Shown here in pieces: positions 40,208-54,400 of a stretch of DNA of 64,000 nucleotides. The notes beneath the pieces were generated by a model that searched no databases, was not told where the DNA came from, and worked only from the letters and a program-made list of their open reading frames with translations. The position numbers were made by a program, and so were the translations under genes. The stretch's first letter is position 1, and the number at the start of each line of letters is the position of its first letter. This DNA comes from Immersiella caudata (taxonomy: Eukaryota; Ascomycota; Sordariomycetes; Sordariales; Lasiosphaeriaceae), in the NCBI GenBank assembly GCA_030512335.1, contig JAULSU010000002.1:4154001-4218000 (forward strand), written 5' to 3'.

Positions 40208-41238
40208 ATGGAACACCCAGGCAAGTTATCCGTACCCCTGAGCCCCTGAATGTCAACACAGCATTGTGCACAAGCAGACTAACGCACACCCCAGTCCGCG
40301 ATATTCGCGGCGTCATCCGCTCCCTCGCACAGGGCACACCCGCAGAGCAACAAGAGACTATCAACCGCTACTTCCTCCCTTCCGCGTCCTTCACCCATCC
40401 CTTCGTCCGCGTGCCCTCCTTCGCCAACAAAACCGTTCCCCTCCTCGGCGAAGTCAACTCTCGCATGCTTATCCTCGCCATTTATAAATGGTACAAACTC
40501 CTATCCCCTCAAATCACCCTTCAAATCGAATCCACCGTCTTCGACCAGCGCGCCAACCTCCTTTACGTCACCCTCTCCCAAACTTTCTCCCTCTGGTTCC
40601 TCCCCTTCCACAAATCTCCCGTCCGCCTGGTAACCCTCCTCCATCTCGTCCCGGAGCAACAACAACCCAGCTCCAACTCCCACTCCAACACCAACGCAAT
40701 CAAAAATGGAACCGCCTCCTCCCCCGACCTGCCCGCACTAGGAGACGCCCCTACGGAGCCCTCCTTTGCAGAAGTCGCCTCACTCGAGACAGACACCGCG
40801 CTCGAAGCGGAAAAGGCTACAAAGGTTCATACCCGACTTGCACCCAGCAGCACGGCATCTTCACCGTCTGGGACCTCGTCGGAGTCGAGGAAGTATCGGA
40901 TTGCGCAGCAGGAGGATCTGTACCAGGTGAATGAGTTCATCAAATTCGTGCTCATGACACCGGGGGCCATGGTGTGGGGCTGGTTTCAGCTAGTGAGCGC
41001 GGTGTGGTGCGTTATTGGGGTGTTGGTGTTGGGGTTGGTAGGACGGGTGTTTGGTATGGGAGTAGGAAGGGCTAGAGAGGTAAAGGAAGAGGTGCAAGTT
41101 AGAGTGGAGCAGGGAATGCCGCTGATGGGGATGTTTTTGGACGGGGATGGGGAGAAGAAGGTTGATGAGGCGGGGGACATGGAAGAGGATAGGAAGAAGG
41201 GGAACGGGAGCGGGAACGGGCGGGGGAGTTCGCGTTAG
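40208..41238 (+). CDS. SigF-like NTF2-like family protein, membrane-anchored
   Basis: Exon 1 is only 13 nt (40208-40220, MEHP plus one base). The 74-nt intron begins GCAAGT and ends CACCCCAG (GC-AG class) with a CTAAC branch site. Exon 2 is 40295-41238, giving 957 nt and 318 aa. The start VRDIRGVIRSLAQGTPAEQQ, ASFTHPFVRVPSF and YVTLSQTFSLWFLPF matches a conserved fungal NTF2-like family. A Ser/Thr-rich linker (about 165-220) and a hydrophobic C-terminal segment (MVWGWFQLVSAVWCVIGVLV) point to one or two membrane passes, followed by a charged tail. Binding partner and reaction are unknown. Confidence 0.85.
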
Positions 41239-41716
41239 GAGAGTTGAGAATGTTGCTGTTGAAAATAGGGGATGGTGCTGGGATTGAGGAAGTGAGACGA
41301 TGCGTAAGGAGGGTTCAATAGGGCATGGATAAAAAGTGTGGATTGTATTTGTTGGTATTAGGAATTTTTGTTTAGAATAGGTGTCTTACGATTTTGGGAT
41401 ATAATTTGACCAAATACCTTCTTGGAACAACTCACCTTTCACCTATCAAAACGCTCCCGCACTTAGTAAACACAGCCCAACCCACAAACATTCCCACGTG
41501 TCGGCAGTCAAGGGTATATTCGATCGGCCCAGCACTACCTAACAAAGCCAAAAACACAAAGTCCGATAGACCGCCCCTTCCAGGTTCCCGTCCCTCCACA
41601 TCCTTTCTTCCTATTTGACTTTTAACACAGTTGCCCTCCCATATCAAATATTTATACAAGTATCCACCCACATCTTACCCACAATTCATGATAATGACCC
41701 TCACAATTGATGACAC
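41239..41716. other. Shared 3' region
   Basis: Convergent ends of the NTF2-like gene and the Zn2Cys6 gene. No feature seen. Confidence 0.4.
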
Positions 41717-44700
41717 TCACATACCCCCACCCATCCCCGCTCCGCCATTTCCCTGCTGTCCACCAAAGAAGAAGCCGTCAAACAAATCAACCTGCTGTCC
41801 CTCGCTAAAGTCATGATGCAGCCCCTCCCACCCAAGCCCAAATCCCAAGTCCATCTGGTCGCCCATTCCGTAATCTACACTCCCATCCATGTCCGTCCCG
41901 GCGCCTTCGAGACCTTGCAGGAAATCCATGCCTTGTAGGCCGCCAAACCCAAATACATTATCAGGCTGTTGCGCCTGGGGGAACCCTGGCGGCGCCATGG
42001 ACACAATGGGGGAGCTCATTTGACCTATGACGGGAGATCCCATCAGGGAAGGGTCGATGGCTTCAGGGGTGCCGGCTTGGCTGCCAACGGTGTTGAGGTT
42101 TTCAACGGCGGAGCCGGCGCTGGCGTTGCTTCGCGGAGGGAGAGGGAGGTTGCGCATCATGGAAAAGCCGCTCGCACCGCTGTCTGAGGGCTCGCTTTTA
42201 AGACGGAACTGTTTTTGTTGTTGCTGTTGTTTGGCGAAGGCGGAGAGTTGGGAGAGGGAGGAGGCGCTGTTGGAGTAGGCGTCGGAGATGGAGCTGACGT
42301 CCGAGGCTGCTGCAGCAGCAGCGGCAAGCTGGTCGATGGACCCGCGGTGTCGGTGGCCATGTTTGCTAGATGATAATTGGGAAGCGCTGTCAGCGCGGGA
42401 GCTTGACCAGTCCATATGTCGTGGGCGGTCTATGTTTGTGCGAGCTTTGACTGTTTGGCCGAATCCGCCGGTGGAGTTGGCCATTTTGACGGTGGCTTTG
42501 ACTGTTCTGTCGAAGGCGTCACGACAGGCTTCCGCTGGTGGGCATTTTTCCATCAGATCGGTGAAGACCGATGTTGCGGCCAGGACTGTGAAGTCTACTT
42601 CGTCCATGGTCTAAAAGCCAACAGTCAGTCAACTCTGTCATAAAGCACGCCAGGGGCAGGGGCTTTTACCAATCGACTCCTCACGATGGGAGAATGCCAT
42701 ATCGCGTAAAGATACGATATGCCGGCCATGAACAGGTGGTGAGTAGCGAGGTAGGTATAGTTCACCAAGCCTATCAGGTGTAGTTGCCGGTATAACCGCA
42801 GGATCTTCTGCCCTGCCTCGGCGACCTTCAGATACACGCGGTCTTCGTCCTCGCGAAGCTCCATGCTGTACATGGATGGACTGTCGACCTCCTTCGACGT
42901 GTGATACTCTCCCTCAAACATTGCCGGGACGCTCAGGCTCTGTCGGTATAGCATAATCACAGCTTGCCAGTAGTTGAGATCGAAGAACTCAGTCGAAAAT
43001 CTCACTCCGGTATCGTCCTTTGTGGGTGCCGAGTTCTTCCACTCATAGAGCCGCTTGTCGATGTCGATCCGCCATGACCGGAACGAGTCAAACTTTGAAA
43101 GAAACGGCGAGGGAAGCGAGGTGTGCATGAAGGGGTTCCTCTGGTTGAGCCCGCCAGCTCGGGCCGTCTGCGTCTGTTGGAACTGCAAGACCTGGAGGAT
43201 CTCCGACTGTAGGAGACGCAGTCGGAAGTAATGGTGAGCAATAAGCTTGTATGTTGGCCTGAGCATCTCGGCTGGCGGTTCCTGAAACCCGTTTGGGCTG
43301 ATGAACCGGTCCTCGAGGAGTGACGGAAATTCGGTCGTAATGACTTGGTCTGATATCCCAAACGGCCGGCCCACGCACACGCTGACCAGCCGGTCAAAGG
43401 AGTAAGTGCACCACCATAGCCGCCGCCTGAGATCTCGCACCCACTCTCTCCTCCCCTTCTCCCGGGCCATATTCTCGTTGTGTTGCGATGTTGCGGCCCC
43501 GAAGCCCGATTCGACGTCCTTACCGTCCTCATAGTGTAAACCGAGGTCGACCGCTAGTCTCACAGCAACGCCAATGATGTACCTGTCACGCATGTAAGCA
43601 AACCGCCTCCCATCATTTCTGTTTCAAAAGAGATCCCTTACCAAAGTCCTGGAGGCACCGGCCGCAAAAGCGCAAAGTTCGCCAACAGCAGTACAGCCTG
43701 GAGCTCCTCCAAACCACCACCACTCCCAAGGCACGACTCAAGGTGTACAATGGCACTAGCATGGTACTCCTCCGGTTGCGCCTGCTTCACCCCCTGAACA
43801 GCCATATCATCACTCTTCCCCCCCTCGCCCAGTATGATCGCCCCACCGATGGCATACACCATGTTCAACATGTACAACTCCCTCGGGCCCCGTACCCGAC
43901 CCTCCTCCGCATAGGCCCGCTCAAACACCTCCATGAACTCCCCCCTGTGCAGCACTGGAATCTGCGGATTCGCATACTCGAAGTACAGCGTCATCAGCTT
44001 TTTGCCCACCGACCGCTCTGGGAACGGCGCCGGGTGAATCGTCGGCTTCGTGTGCAACCCGAAGAACGAATCCCGCATGGACGTCCCCGCTCCCGCTGCC
44101 GCCGCCGGCCCGTTCCCAGCTATCGACTTGTACGGCCTCACGCCACCCTTATCCGACATGGACCGCTGATCCGACACCGACGACTGCACCGCTGCAAACA
44201 CGACCCGTGCAAACGACACCCCCGACGCTGCCCCGAGGTGTCGCGGGTTTGCGGCCCCGGGGATACCGGAGAGGCCGGACGTAGTGACCAGCTTCTGTAG
44301 ACGGCTCGCGTCGTCGCCATTCCCCTCGCTCTTAGCGCCGCTGGCGGAGTCGGCCAGGTCCGAGACGGTCGAGCCGCCGGCTTCCCTAGTAGGCGACCGC
44401 ACGGCACTCGCGCCATTGCCGCCCCGCTTGGAGCAGTACTCGAGGTTCTCGGCAGCGGGGAAGGCGATATTGCTGGACGATAAGAGCGCTTCGAGCTGCT
44501 CCACTCGGGTTTCGAGGTAGAAAATGTAACTGTTGACACATCATCAGCGCAACCTCCTTTATAAACGTCCCCTGATCATGGAGAAACCTACCTCCTGGGA
44601 ATCTCCCTCTTCGTGATCGGATCGTACCCAACACAAGCAACCCCCGCCTTCTCGCAGCTTGCGCAGCTCGGCAGCTTCTGATCGCACCGGTTCTTCCTCA

Positions 44701-44959
44701 GGCGACACCGATTGCAGGCGCTCACGTTGCGGAACCCGCTGCTCTGCCCCGTCGCGCCGGCGCCCTTCCCGCCTGCCCCTCCTCCGGCGGTTCCGCCCAA
44801 CCCATCGTGCAGGTGCTCCTCGGTCGGCGACGTAGCTGACGGCAGCGAGGCCGTCGGCGAATCTTTGTCCGGCCCCGGTGACGACTGCCTTGCGCGCTTG
44901 TTGGGATGGACATCCGGCGACGGGGGGGAGTGGTTGTGGTGCTGCGCAGGCGCCGGCAT
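41717..44959 (-). CDS. Zn2Cys6 transcription factor, UaY/PCO-1/Ppr1 type
   Basis: Exons read minus are 44959-44592, 44529-43642, 43582-42670 and 42610-41717 (3063 nt, 1020 aa). All donors and acceptors are GT-AG and phases agree. The zinc cluster is C82-x2-C85-x6-C92-x6-C99-x2-C102-x6-C109, within NVSACNRCRLRKNRCDQKLP. It is followed by GYDPITKREIPR and the dimerisation coiled coil SYIFYLETRVEQLEALLSSS. The fungal-specific factor domain follows with YIIGVAVRLAVDLGLHYEDG, VRDLRRRLWWCTYSFDR and FPSLLEDRFI. The end has MDEVDFTVLAATSVFTDLME and CPPAEACRDAFDR, then Gln/Ser/Gly-rich sequence. The linker after the zinc cluster and the length fit regulators of purine or pyrimidine use; UaY (purine catabolism) is my best guess. 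Confidence 0.93.
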
Positions 44960-46458
44960 CGTGCAACGCGGACGAAGCCGCTAACGTTAAGCTGACGATC
45001 CGCACGGGAGCCGTGTGCCGAACCGAACCTTTTCAAGTCCGCAAAGAAAGGGAGAAAAAAACACCACGCGCGACCGATTCCGAATCGGACGGACGGCAGC
45101 AGTTCGTCTTCGTTGTCTACTCTACCTCGTCGCGGTCGGAATGCGTCGGCCCCATATCTCGAAATTCCCCCGCTTCCTCTCTCGTTTCTTTCTGCGGCAG
45201 CCTTTCCCCGAGGTCCTGGGCGTAGCGTTATCGTGTGTCTTCGGTCAATCGGTATCGGTCTGGCCTGCCGTTCAAGAAAAACCGGCGGCGCAGCGTTTTG
45301 CGCTATTTGGCGGGCACAACAGGCTCAAAAAAACCGGCACTCAAAAGTCAATCATTCGATTGCGGAGACCAAACTCTGTCGTTTAGAGTAAAAAGCCGGG
45401 AAACTCCTCGCTTGTATTTATTTGCCTCTCTCTCTCTCTCCTCGATTCCCCATACTGCGTAGTTATCGTGCAGTCTAGGAGAAAATAACTGCGGGAGCCC
45501 CCCAAGGTTGCTGATAAGGATTTGGACCAGCGGGCGAATCATTTGCCTCGAGCCAAGCTGTTTCGATCGAGTAACTGGAAAATACCCCCACTTTGTCGGC
45601 CTCGTTGGGTCTTACCTAGTAGGGCCTAAGGATTTGGCGTTTTAGCATGAACGGGCAGCCTGACTTGGTTAAAGGGCGGTCGCCTGATGTTTGGCGGTCA
45701 ACTGGACCCTAAGTCCTTCTCAGAGATCATCAACCAGCTCCTTACATCAAGCTCCCAAATAGCTCTGATTGACGTCAGCTTAACATTTCTTCCCCTGAGC
45801 TCAGGAGCAAGCGCCAGTGATTTGAACCTCGCCGAGGGACCGGAGCGGACACCTACCTTGTCTTCGGGGGGTCCGAAGCTTGGGATCCTTGCAAACCAAC
45901 GCAAACGCAGGTAACGCTCCATCAAACTTGAAGTGGCAAAACAACCCGCAGAACGCCTCAAAATTCCCTACCAGACTTGGAGCCCATAAGTTTGATATTA
46001 AAAGAATTGGTACAATACAAGCACCTAAAAATGCCTCGACGTTCCAGGAATAATCCCACACGAGAAGTTAACTAGTAGAGAAATGCCAGGCCCATATGGA
46101 TATCCTCCTACTTCGCCGGAAAAAAGCCAGCTCATTGCATGCCGCCATGTCCCTGGAGCTTGCAATATCATGCCCAAAGTGAAACGCAGCACATGCCCTC
46201 GGCTGCTCAAAACCCATTCGCCCATGTCGCCAATATTTGCTTTGCCCTTGTAACTGTATCATGTCCTGCGCCAGAAAGCCCATTAGTCTATCCCGATAAG
46301 GTCGTGATCATTATCCTCTAAAGAACACCGTAAATCCAGCCTACGAATTCGCTCGTGCAATCAGTATTTCCTCTCCACTCGCACGCAGGTCGCCGGGACC
46401 AACGCTCTGTTCTCAAGGATGCGAGAGTGTTGCTGCGCTCGAGGAAACCACCAACTTT
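44960..46458. other. Upstream region of the Zn2Cys6 gene
   Basis: About 1.5 kb without a supported gene. A (TC)n tract lies at 45426-45442, probably in the leader or promoter. The rest is unremarkable. Confidence 0.4.
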
Positions 46459-48412
46459 CTAACTCGAGCCTGCGACATCCCGCGACCCCGACGGCCTAGC
46501 TGGTGACTCCGACGGCTCCTTCTCGTCGAGTCTGCCTCGGGGCTCCTGGATGTTCAAGCTCAGCCAAAGACCCGCTAGCGTGACAATGGCAGTCGACCAC
46601 CATACGAGCCCAGAATAGCCGTTCTCCAACCCTTTAGCATAGAGCCACCCGGAGATCGCAGGCCCTGCGGCACGGGATAAGCTGGCCGTCGAAGCCGCCA
46701 CTCCGTTGATCGTCCCGAGAGACAGTGTGGTCGGTGCCGAGTTGCTCAGCAGGATGGTGTTGCTTGGATACGCCAGAGTCGAGAGCGTGCACTTCCAGAC
46801 CACAATCCCGCAGATGCCCGCCATTCGAAGCGTATCAGGCAGGAACACCAGGTACGGCGTGGCGATGTAGAGCAGCGGATACGAGATCGAAATGAGCTTG
46901 AACAGCCCGAGAGCTCCCAGCCTCTCTGCCACCCGAGGAAACAAGAAGTATGTCGAAGTCATCGAATACACGCCTTGAACCGAGAGAATAAAGCCAATCG
47001 TCTTGGTGTCGTAGCCGAAACCGTCGGCAAACTGGAATGGAAGGTGAGTGGGTGGTCGTGGCTCTGGCCGAGCTGTGCTGAGGAACACCGGGAGGAGCGA
47101 ATCGAAGACCATTGTGTGGCTAGATTTCATGGTGAGCAGGAGAGCAACGTGTAGAACAGCAAGACCACCTACAAGGCGAGGATGCCAAAGGTAACAATGA
47201 TAAGCACCGTCGTCCGGTTGAACGTCTTCAGACTGGGCTTTTCGGTCTCGGTCTTGGGTAGTCCGACCTCTCCGCCGTCCTCAACGTCCCGTCGATCCAA
47301 AGTGCTCTGCGGGTCGAATGCATCGGCCGAACGATATCCGGGCAACGCTTCGTCCGACTCGCCCAGCAGAGGCTGCTCCTCAGGTGCTTTCCCTTTCGGT
47401 TCTCGGGCACGTGAGATCAGGGACAACAGATAACGGCCAACCTCGACGCCTGGGTCTCGCCTCAGCTTCTTCTCCGCATGCGTCTCCTCCAGGAAGAAGA
47501 TGCCAATAGTGAGGCCGACGAAGACACAGCCGGCGCTAAACAGGTTCGGCAAAAGGTACGGGAGCTTGTCAAAAAGGCTTCCCGGCACGAAGATAGAGGG
47601 CATGCTGTCGACCGGCTTGGCGAGGGCACCTCCAATAATCGGTCCTACGATGGACCTGCAATGCAGTCAGCTTCAGCGCAACTCAAAGCGATTGGGCGTG
47701 TCTGGTCATCGTACCCTACACACCAGACCATTGGCATAACGGCATATGCACGAGCTGTCGATCGTCAGTCCAGCCTCATACCCGGAGATATGGCGCGACT
47801 CACGCTGGTGTTGTTTGACCGTCACTAGCTCTGCAACGGTTGTCTGCAAGACGGCCATGTTGCTGGTGTAAGGTCAGCAACGAAGCCGCGCGCAGGTCTT
47901 AGGGTCGAAACATACCCGTTGAGGAAACCGCCAAGGGCACGAGCAAAGAGAGCAACCTTGAGATTCTGAGCAAAGCCAAAAATAAGAACGCTGAGGCCAG
48001 TTCCGCCGAGCCCCATGAGCAGGACAGGCTTTCGGCCGATCTTGTCACTCAGCCTGCCCCAGAAGAGACTGGTCGAGAATTCGGCGAGGGTGAATGCCGA
48101 TGTCACCATGCCGGCATACCACGCGATCTTGGTCTTGTCATCAGTGATGTTGAAGTCCTTCACCATATAGTAGATATACGGAAAGATGGACATGAAGGCG
48201 ATTGGTTCACTGATGCGACATAATGCTAGCAAGACTCAGCTACCGGTCGAACAGACGGCTTATTGGTGGCCAGGAGTGAAGGGTGCCATCCCAGGCATGG
48301 CGATGAACATACCGAGGATGAGCAATTGTCTGGCCGGGTAGGGTGGGAGATCCTTTGCGGGAGGTTCGGCGGCATCCTGCCTCGGGGCTCTCGGCCTCGA
48401 CCGGAACGGCAT
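46459..48412 (-). CDS. Major facilitator superfamily transporter, six exons
   Basis: Exons read minus are 48412-48313, 48225-47916, 47862-47804, 47754-47715, 47655-47173 and 47119-46459 (1653 nt, 550 aa). Exons 3 and 4 are only 59 and 40 nt but restore the conserved NMAVLQTTVAELVTVK and PRAYAVMPMVWCVGSIVGP segments exactly. The N-terminus KDLPPYPARQLLIL precedes TM1 (ALCRISEPIAFMSIFPYIYY). MFS motif A is WGRLSDKIGRKP between TM2 and TM3. A long acidic loop (about 260-330) divides the two six-helix halves. The family (fungal ZIFL/YCR023C-like) sits in plasma or vacuolar membranes; the substrate is unknown. It carries no membrane-targeting presequence beyond TM1. Confidence 0.92.
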
Positions 48413-51400
48413 CCACCTCATTGTTGTTTTTGTACGTGGTTCTGCGCTGATGAGCCTCGAAGGTGTCTGAGACCAGCGGCACCGAGGCGGAGGGCAGCAA
48501 TCTATTTAAGGCAAGCAGGACGGATGTGACAAAAAGCGAGTCTCTTCGGGTGGCTAGTGGCAGGGCGGTGTCCGGAGCGTTGGCGCCGTTTCTTCGTCCG
48601 ATAGAAGCAGGAAAGTCAAAGAAGACGTCGCGTATGGAAAGGACCTCGAACGCGACCCAGGACAGACACTTGCGTGGGGGAAGAATGTGCACGAAGAGTG
48701 GAGGGCGAACATTCAATCTTGCACTCGTTGGTTGAGCGAGGCAAGCCGAAGTGGAAGAGGAAAGGGAAGTAAGAGGACAGTAGTCTGGGAAGGGCTGAGA
48801 CCGCGAGGAGGGAGAGAGAGAGCATTGTCGTTGTTGTATATAACTACATTGCATTTGACTAGGAAAGGAACCCAGAAAAGCAACCAGGGGCCAGGAAGGC
48901 TGGAAACCGACCGTGGTCACCAGATCACCATCTCACGGTGGGGACTGGCGGCGCCGAAGGACCGGCGTAAAATTGTCTTGTAAGAAAAAACAACGAAACA
49001 GCGGTGACAAAAGTTACGACTCTCTGCCCCCAAGAGAAGACGAGATGATCCTGCTGGTGCACTAGGTCAGTTCCGGTACGTAGCAAGGTTGCGGACGCTG
49101 CGGTAGTCTTCTCGTCGACCCTGGTGGACAGGGGCGCAGGAGCGCGGTCTTGGCGCCACGCCTGGGCTGGCCCCTCCCGACCGATAGATCCCCCAGTCCA
49201 CATACCCATGTTCTTGCAGGGGCACGGCGCAGGTTGACGGCTCTGTGGGTTCTTCTCCTTCGTCACCGTTTCTCCGAAAAGTCGTGACGGACGGGTGGAC
49301 CCTTGGTCGACCCAGCGCACCGTTAGCCTATCCCTTTCGTCTCCAAATCCGAAAAAGGGGATGAGGGAGGGGGTGATTCACCTTGGGAGGATGTGAGGCT
49401 CAGAACTTGCTCATCGCCCAGAAGCCCGAGGACGGCGGCAACCACGCTGGGCCCGCACTGCCAGCGGTCTGCCGCACCACGAGAACAGAATGTTTGCTTT
49501 GGGTCCAAGCAGGAAGCCTGGGCAGAGCGTTTGCGCTCCCTTCATCCAGAGTGCCGCTGAGGGCATCGCACAGCAGCGGGCGGGTTGGCAGACCGCCTTC
49601 CGGAAACGCGGTCACCAGCCACTTAGATGGCCCACCGCAAATCGCCATCGGGTGAAGGCCTGAGACGGCAACGGTAGTCGGCTGGCTGCTTCGGCCACTG
49701 AGCAATCCGATTCGCTAGGGAGCATGGCAGGCGTTCGGCGGCATTCAGGCCGGAGGGATACAGTGGGAGAGGTGAGGCCGTGACATGGCGAGGCGGGACA
49801 GCATCGTCTGGTGGCTACGTAGTAGAAAGCTAGCGCAAGCGATTGATCGACGAGAGAGGTACTTCCGAGAAGAGACGATGCGTGCGTCGTGGCGGCGGCT
49901 GTTGTTGCTGCTGCTGCTGCTGCAAGACGACCTGCGACGCTTTGGTCTGAACGCGAGAACCATCAGGTGTCCCGCCATGCATTGTTGCTAATGTTGGCAC
50001 TCAAGACTTCCGACCGACGTTGGATGCGCTTTTCCCCGTCCGCCCCAGCGCAGGTCGGGAAATCCCATCCATCCGGACTGGTTTGGCTAACGCAGCGCAA
50101 AGCATGCTGCACCCTTCTGCGCGCTAGGCAATCCACATGTAGATGGCCGCGGTAGGCGGTACGATGATGGAATGGCTGCGATGTGGACTGATGATGCTTG
50201 TTTGGGGTGGGCCGTCTGGTGTGCGCGGCAGCAGCCAGTGAGCGAGGACAGCTTGTCGCGTCCCCGCTGGGAACTGTGGGTCGGCAGGGCGGGTGGCAGC
50301 ACCGGGTAAGCTCAAGACGACCTGATGCTTGCTGACCGAGGAGGCCGCTAGCCAGAAGGCGGTGAATGAGTTGCGTCGTCTGGCAAGTTCAGCAACCGGA
50401 CCCGAGATACCCCAGAATGCGCGGGCGGTGCGGATGGTGGACGATGTCGGCGCTGGTGGGCGGTACAAACGACTGTCAGAGCCTTGACCGTCCATGTAAG
50501 CGAGAGACGCAGGCAGGACGAGACCATCTCTGTGTGAGGTGTCAATGCCTGATGCCTGATTGCTCACTTCTTTGCGCGGCGCAAGAGCACGCCTTGCGTT
50601 GGGGGGTGCAGTTAGCTCTACAAGCGAGTCTTGAGGCGAGCACTGGACGAGGTTGGAACTCCAGCATAGCACGCCCAGTCACATTGAGCTTCGATGTCGA
50701 CTTCGGAAAGCGCCGCAGGACGGGATGCGCTTCCATGCGTTTCTGGGGGCGGGCAGTCGTGCATTTGCCGTGAAGCTGCAGTTAGCCCAGGACGATACAT
50801 CAAAGGTACCTCCGCAAACAAGTACTAGTTTTGGTTGTGCCCGGAAAGTGGAGGAAGCTGACCGAGCTGCTACAGAAGCAGAAAAGGAACGGGCGGACAC
50901 GCAAAGTACGGAACCCACAAACTGGTAATTCCCTGGGCACCCTCGCTTCGGGTCTACCTAAGTGGATGCCTCGTAGGGCACTGCGTCACAGTCGTTGGAT
51001 GCGTGCTGTCAGTACCAGTTGGGCATATCCTCCCAGGCTCACTTCACAACCGCCAGCTCCCACCTCCACTCTTCTCATAGGTGCTGTTGTGGTCTTGGGG
51101 TTTGTTGGAGACAAGGCACATTTATCGTACCTCGCGCACCTTACGAGTAATGCCGCGATGGGCGCTGCGGGCAAACGATTCTCAGCCCACTTATGAATAG
51201 CAAGGCAAGGGCCGAAATGCAGCCCGGTCGGGGACTGTTGCTTGGATGCTCGGTGGTCAGTCACGCAGCAGCCCAAGCCATAGCCGCAAAGCCGGACTAG
51301 GGTATCGTTCGTCAAACCTGTGGACCACATACTCTAGGAGGTACGGATTATGGCAGAGAGAGAGAGAGACAGAGAGAGCCAAGACCGCGCTATGGCGCAA

Positions 51401-54400
51401 GATTAGACACTGTGTCAGTTTGCGCTGATCTCTGCTGGGCAGTACCGGAACCAGTAGGACGGCGCCTTGTCCCGTCCGACGGGAACACGGAATATCGTGC
51501 GTGTTGAGATGTATCTGAGATTAAAACGCAGCTGCAGAGTGCCCGCAGCTTTTGCATCTGGTGCATCTGCAGGCGTGCATTTCCATCAACGCTGCAAGAG
51601 CGACCGGACGTTTGTCCCCTATTCTCATTGACCCTCACTCTACAATCTCAAGCCGTTCTGCTACCTGTTAGGCCCTACCTGCTCGTCCTTGCCCTACTGC
51701 AGCCTGTACGTGGTGTCCGCAAGGACAGGGACTTGGGTCCACAACATGTTCCTTGGTTCCATGTTAGCAGCGCACAAGAAAGCCGGGCTATCGTCCGAAG
51801 CGCTACCAACTAGCCCTGCGCATTCCGAGCTGACCAACCACGGCGCCAATTCCTTTGATGAGGGCCCCGAACGCATCAGAGGCAGCTTCAAGCAGCTTTA
51901 CCGCAAGTTGCGGCACGCTTTCCACCGTACACTCATCTGATGAAGTGCGCAGAATCCCCTGGCGGTGTCAACGGCGCATCAATCCTAGCCATCCCCAGCC
52001 GTGCTAACAAGATGACGAAACCAAGGCGATCGGACCCCAGACATAACTTGACGGCTAAGCAAAGAGCTGGGGACGGACAATGTCGGGGCCGTGTTATCCC
52101 AGGAATTTCTAGGGCTGTCGGGGAGATCGACACTTCACACCACGTCGCCTCGAATTGGAAGCCGTCTCTGGTCCCTCTAGTGGAGCTCTCCTGGCTTTCT
52201 CTGCTTGCTGAGCACAGATCCAGTCTGACATAGAGTGGCACAGGAGAGAAGAGAGAGCACGACAGTTGCGACCTCGTGCCCGCCTCGGCTATTTCAAACG
52301 GAAGCTGACCCTGCCTCTCCCCGGTGACACAGAGCTGGGTAGCGGCGATTTTTGCGTAAGGCGTCCCGGCATTGCGATTTCGTCCTCGGCAGGGCAGGGG
52401 GCTCACTTTTCAGGCGTCCGCGCCATGCGGTGCTTCTTCGCCATCAAGTGAGCGCATTTGGCAGCCCAGATTTCTATGTCGCTGTCGCTGTTGCTACAGC
52501 TGCCCAATCGGAGGGCAGACGGGGCATTACTTCCAGCCTCGACACTCCCACCAGGGCAGGCAGTGTGGGCGGGTCCGGGCCACAGAGCAAAAATACGATT
52601 CGCGATTGACAACCCCCAGTGAGACATCTCGAGAGAGACACCAACCCAACAGTCTTGTCTCGGAATGCCTCATTTGGTGGGGACTTTGTCGCACCCCGGG
52701 AGTTGTCCCGGTGTGGAGGTTGTTGGCGCGACAAGCGGATGCTGAGCCCACCGTTTTGTTCGTCTGATGAGCCTGGAAAGTTCTCAGCACCCAGTTTTTT
52801 TTTTCATGCCCAGCCAGATGGAACGTAGCTCGAACGAACGTCGGCGCTAGCCCTTGCGCCATGTGGCGGCCGAGCCCCACGAATGGACGATGCTGCGCTG
52901 ATCGGGGTCGCTCCACGTAAAATGTGATCGCCTGAACGCTTTTGAACCCCTCCGACCTGAGATCCCGATCTCCGTGGGCAAAAGGCCGCGCAAGGGTAGT
53001 CGAGAGCTCGGATAATCTTGCTCTGGCCAGCATATGAAAGGCCTCAGAGTGAGGTTGGTCGATTGGTAGCCTTTCGTATCCGCTGTGCCAAAACGTCTAG
53101 GTCTCGTTGCCCACGCCCGAGAGCCACATGGGCGATACGGTAGCGCAATCCTTCCATCTTCCCCTTGGGTGAAAAACCCGGAACCCTGAAGGCTCAAGCT
53201 GTCAATTTACCCACTTTCAGCGCGCAATGGAACCTTGTCGGTCCGTGCTTCAAGCTCTTTGGAGCAAACTAGACGGTCCATGCAGTCAACCTCCCGCCTA
53301 TGAAATGGAAGATCTTCTTCTTGAGCCTTGGTGCATGACAGAGTGGGATGGTAGCCGCGGGGGGACGGAGAAAAGCACAGAGCCTGTCCCGGTCACACTT
53401 TCTTTGTTGTTTGAGCTGGATGGCGGTCAGCCTTTAGCTCAGTTTCTCGGCCTCTTAGTGGAGCGGGAAGAGAGAGGCCACGGAAATAGTATAACTGCTG
53501 TGACGTGTGCCTATGGTCCTTGTCCCCATTCCCTGGCCCCGGGAACCGACGGTGTGAATGTGGCGTCTACCGTTTGTGATGCTGTGACGATGATGAGAAA
53601 GTCCCAGCAATTGGTTGTTGGCGCAGAAAGCGCCGCCCAGTGCTGGAGCGGCCCCTGTCGGGAGGCTCGCTTCCAGAGAAATTGACTTCCCCATAAAAAA
53701 CGCAACCAGACTGTCGGGCCGGGGGCTGTGTGGGGCCATCCATCCATGGGTTGCGCTGAGAGCATTCTCCATCTGGTGTGGTAGAGGACGGAGAGGGTAG
53801 CCCAGAAAGCAAATTAGTAGTGTACGAGGGCTTGCACCTTCAGCAACAAGCCCTCCTCATTGCGTGGCTGCATCTTCAAGCGAGAGACAACGATGGTAGT
53901 CCTGGAATACGCACGCATCCGACCGCCTTCTCAGCCCGCCCAAAGCTCCCTGCCACGCCGGTGAGTTTCGATTGCCACTCTCATGGCAGCAAGGTTTGGC
54001 GCTCTACCTTCACCGCACTTGCGCGTCGTATCATCCGCGGCTCGCTCGAATCCGTTGGTCTCTGATGACACCTGAGAAACGGAATCGCCCCCACAGTTTT
54101 GGACGGCAGGCGAGGCACCAACTTGCCGTCCCCACCCTCCTGGGTCCGCGACCTGAAAACGGAGGTCCCGGTGCCGTGGTGACCGTACCTCATTGGCCGA
54201 ACCAACTTCTCTCGTCGAAACCGCATACAAGTTCAATCATGTGCTCTGAGCGCTCATTTGCGGTAGCGTTCCAGAGACCAGCCCAATTGAGACGCCTCGC
54301 CCAGCGACAAAGAGCAGTGCGGTTTGCAAGCTGGTTCTTCACCATGGTAATACCAGGGGGAACGGCTCATTTACCCCGTGTTACTGCCGAGATCGTGACC

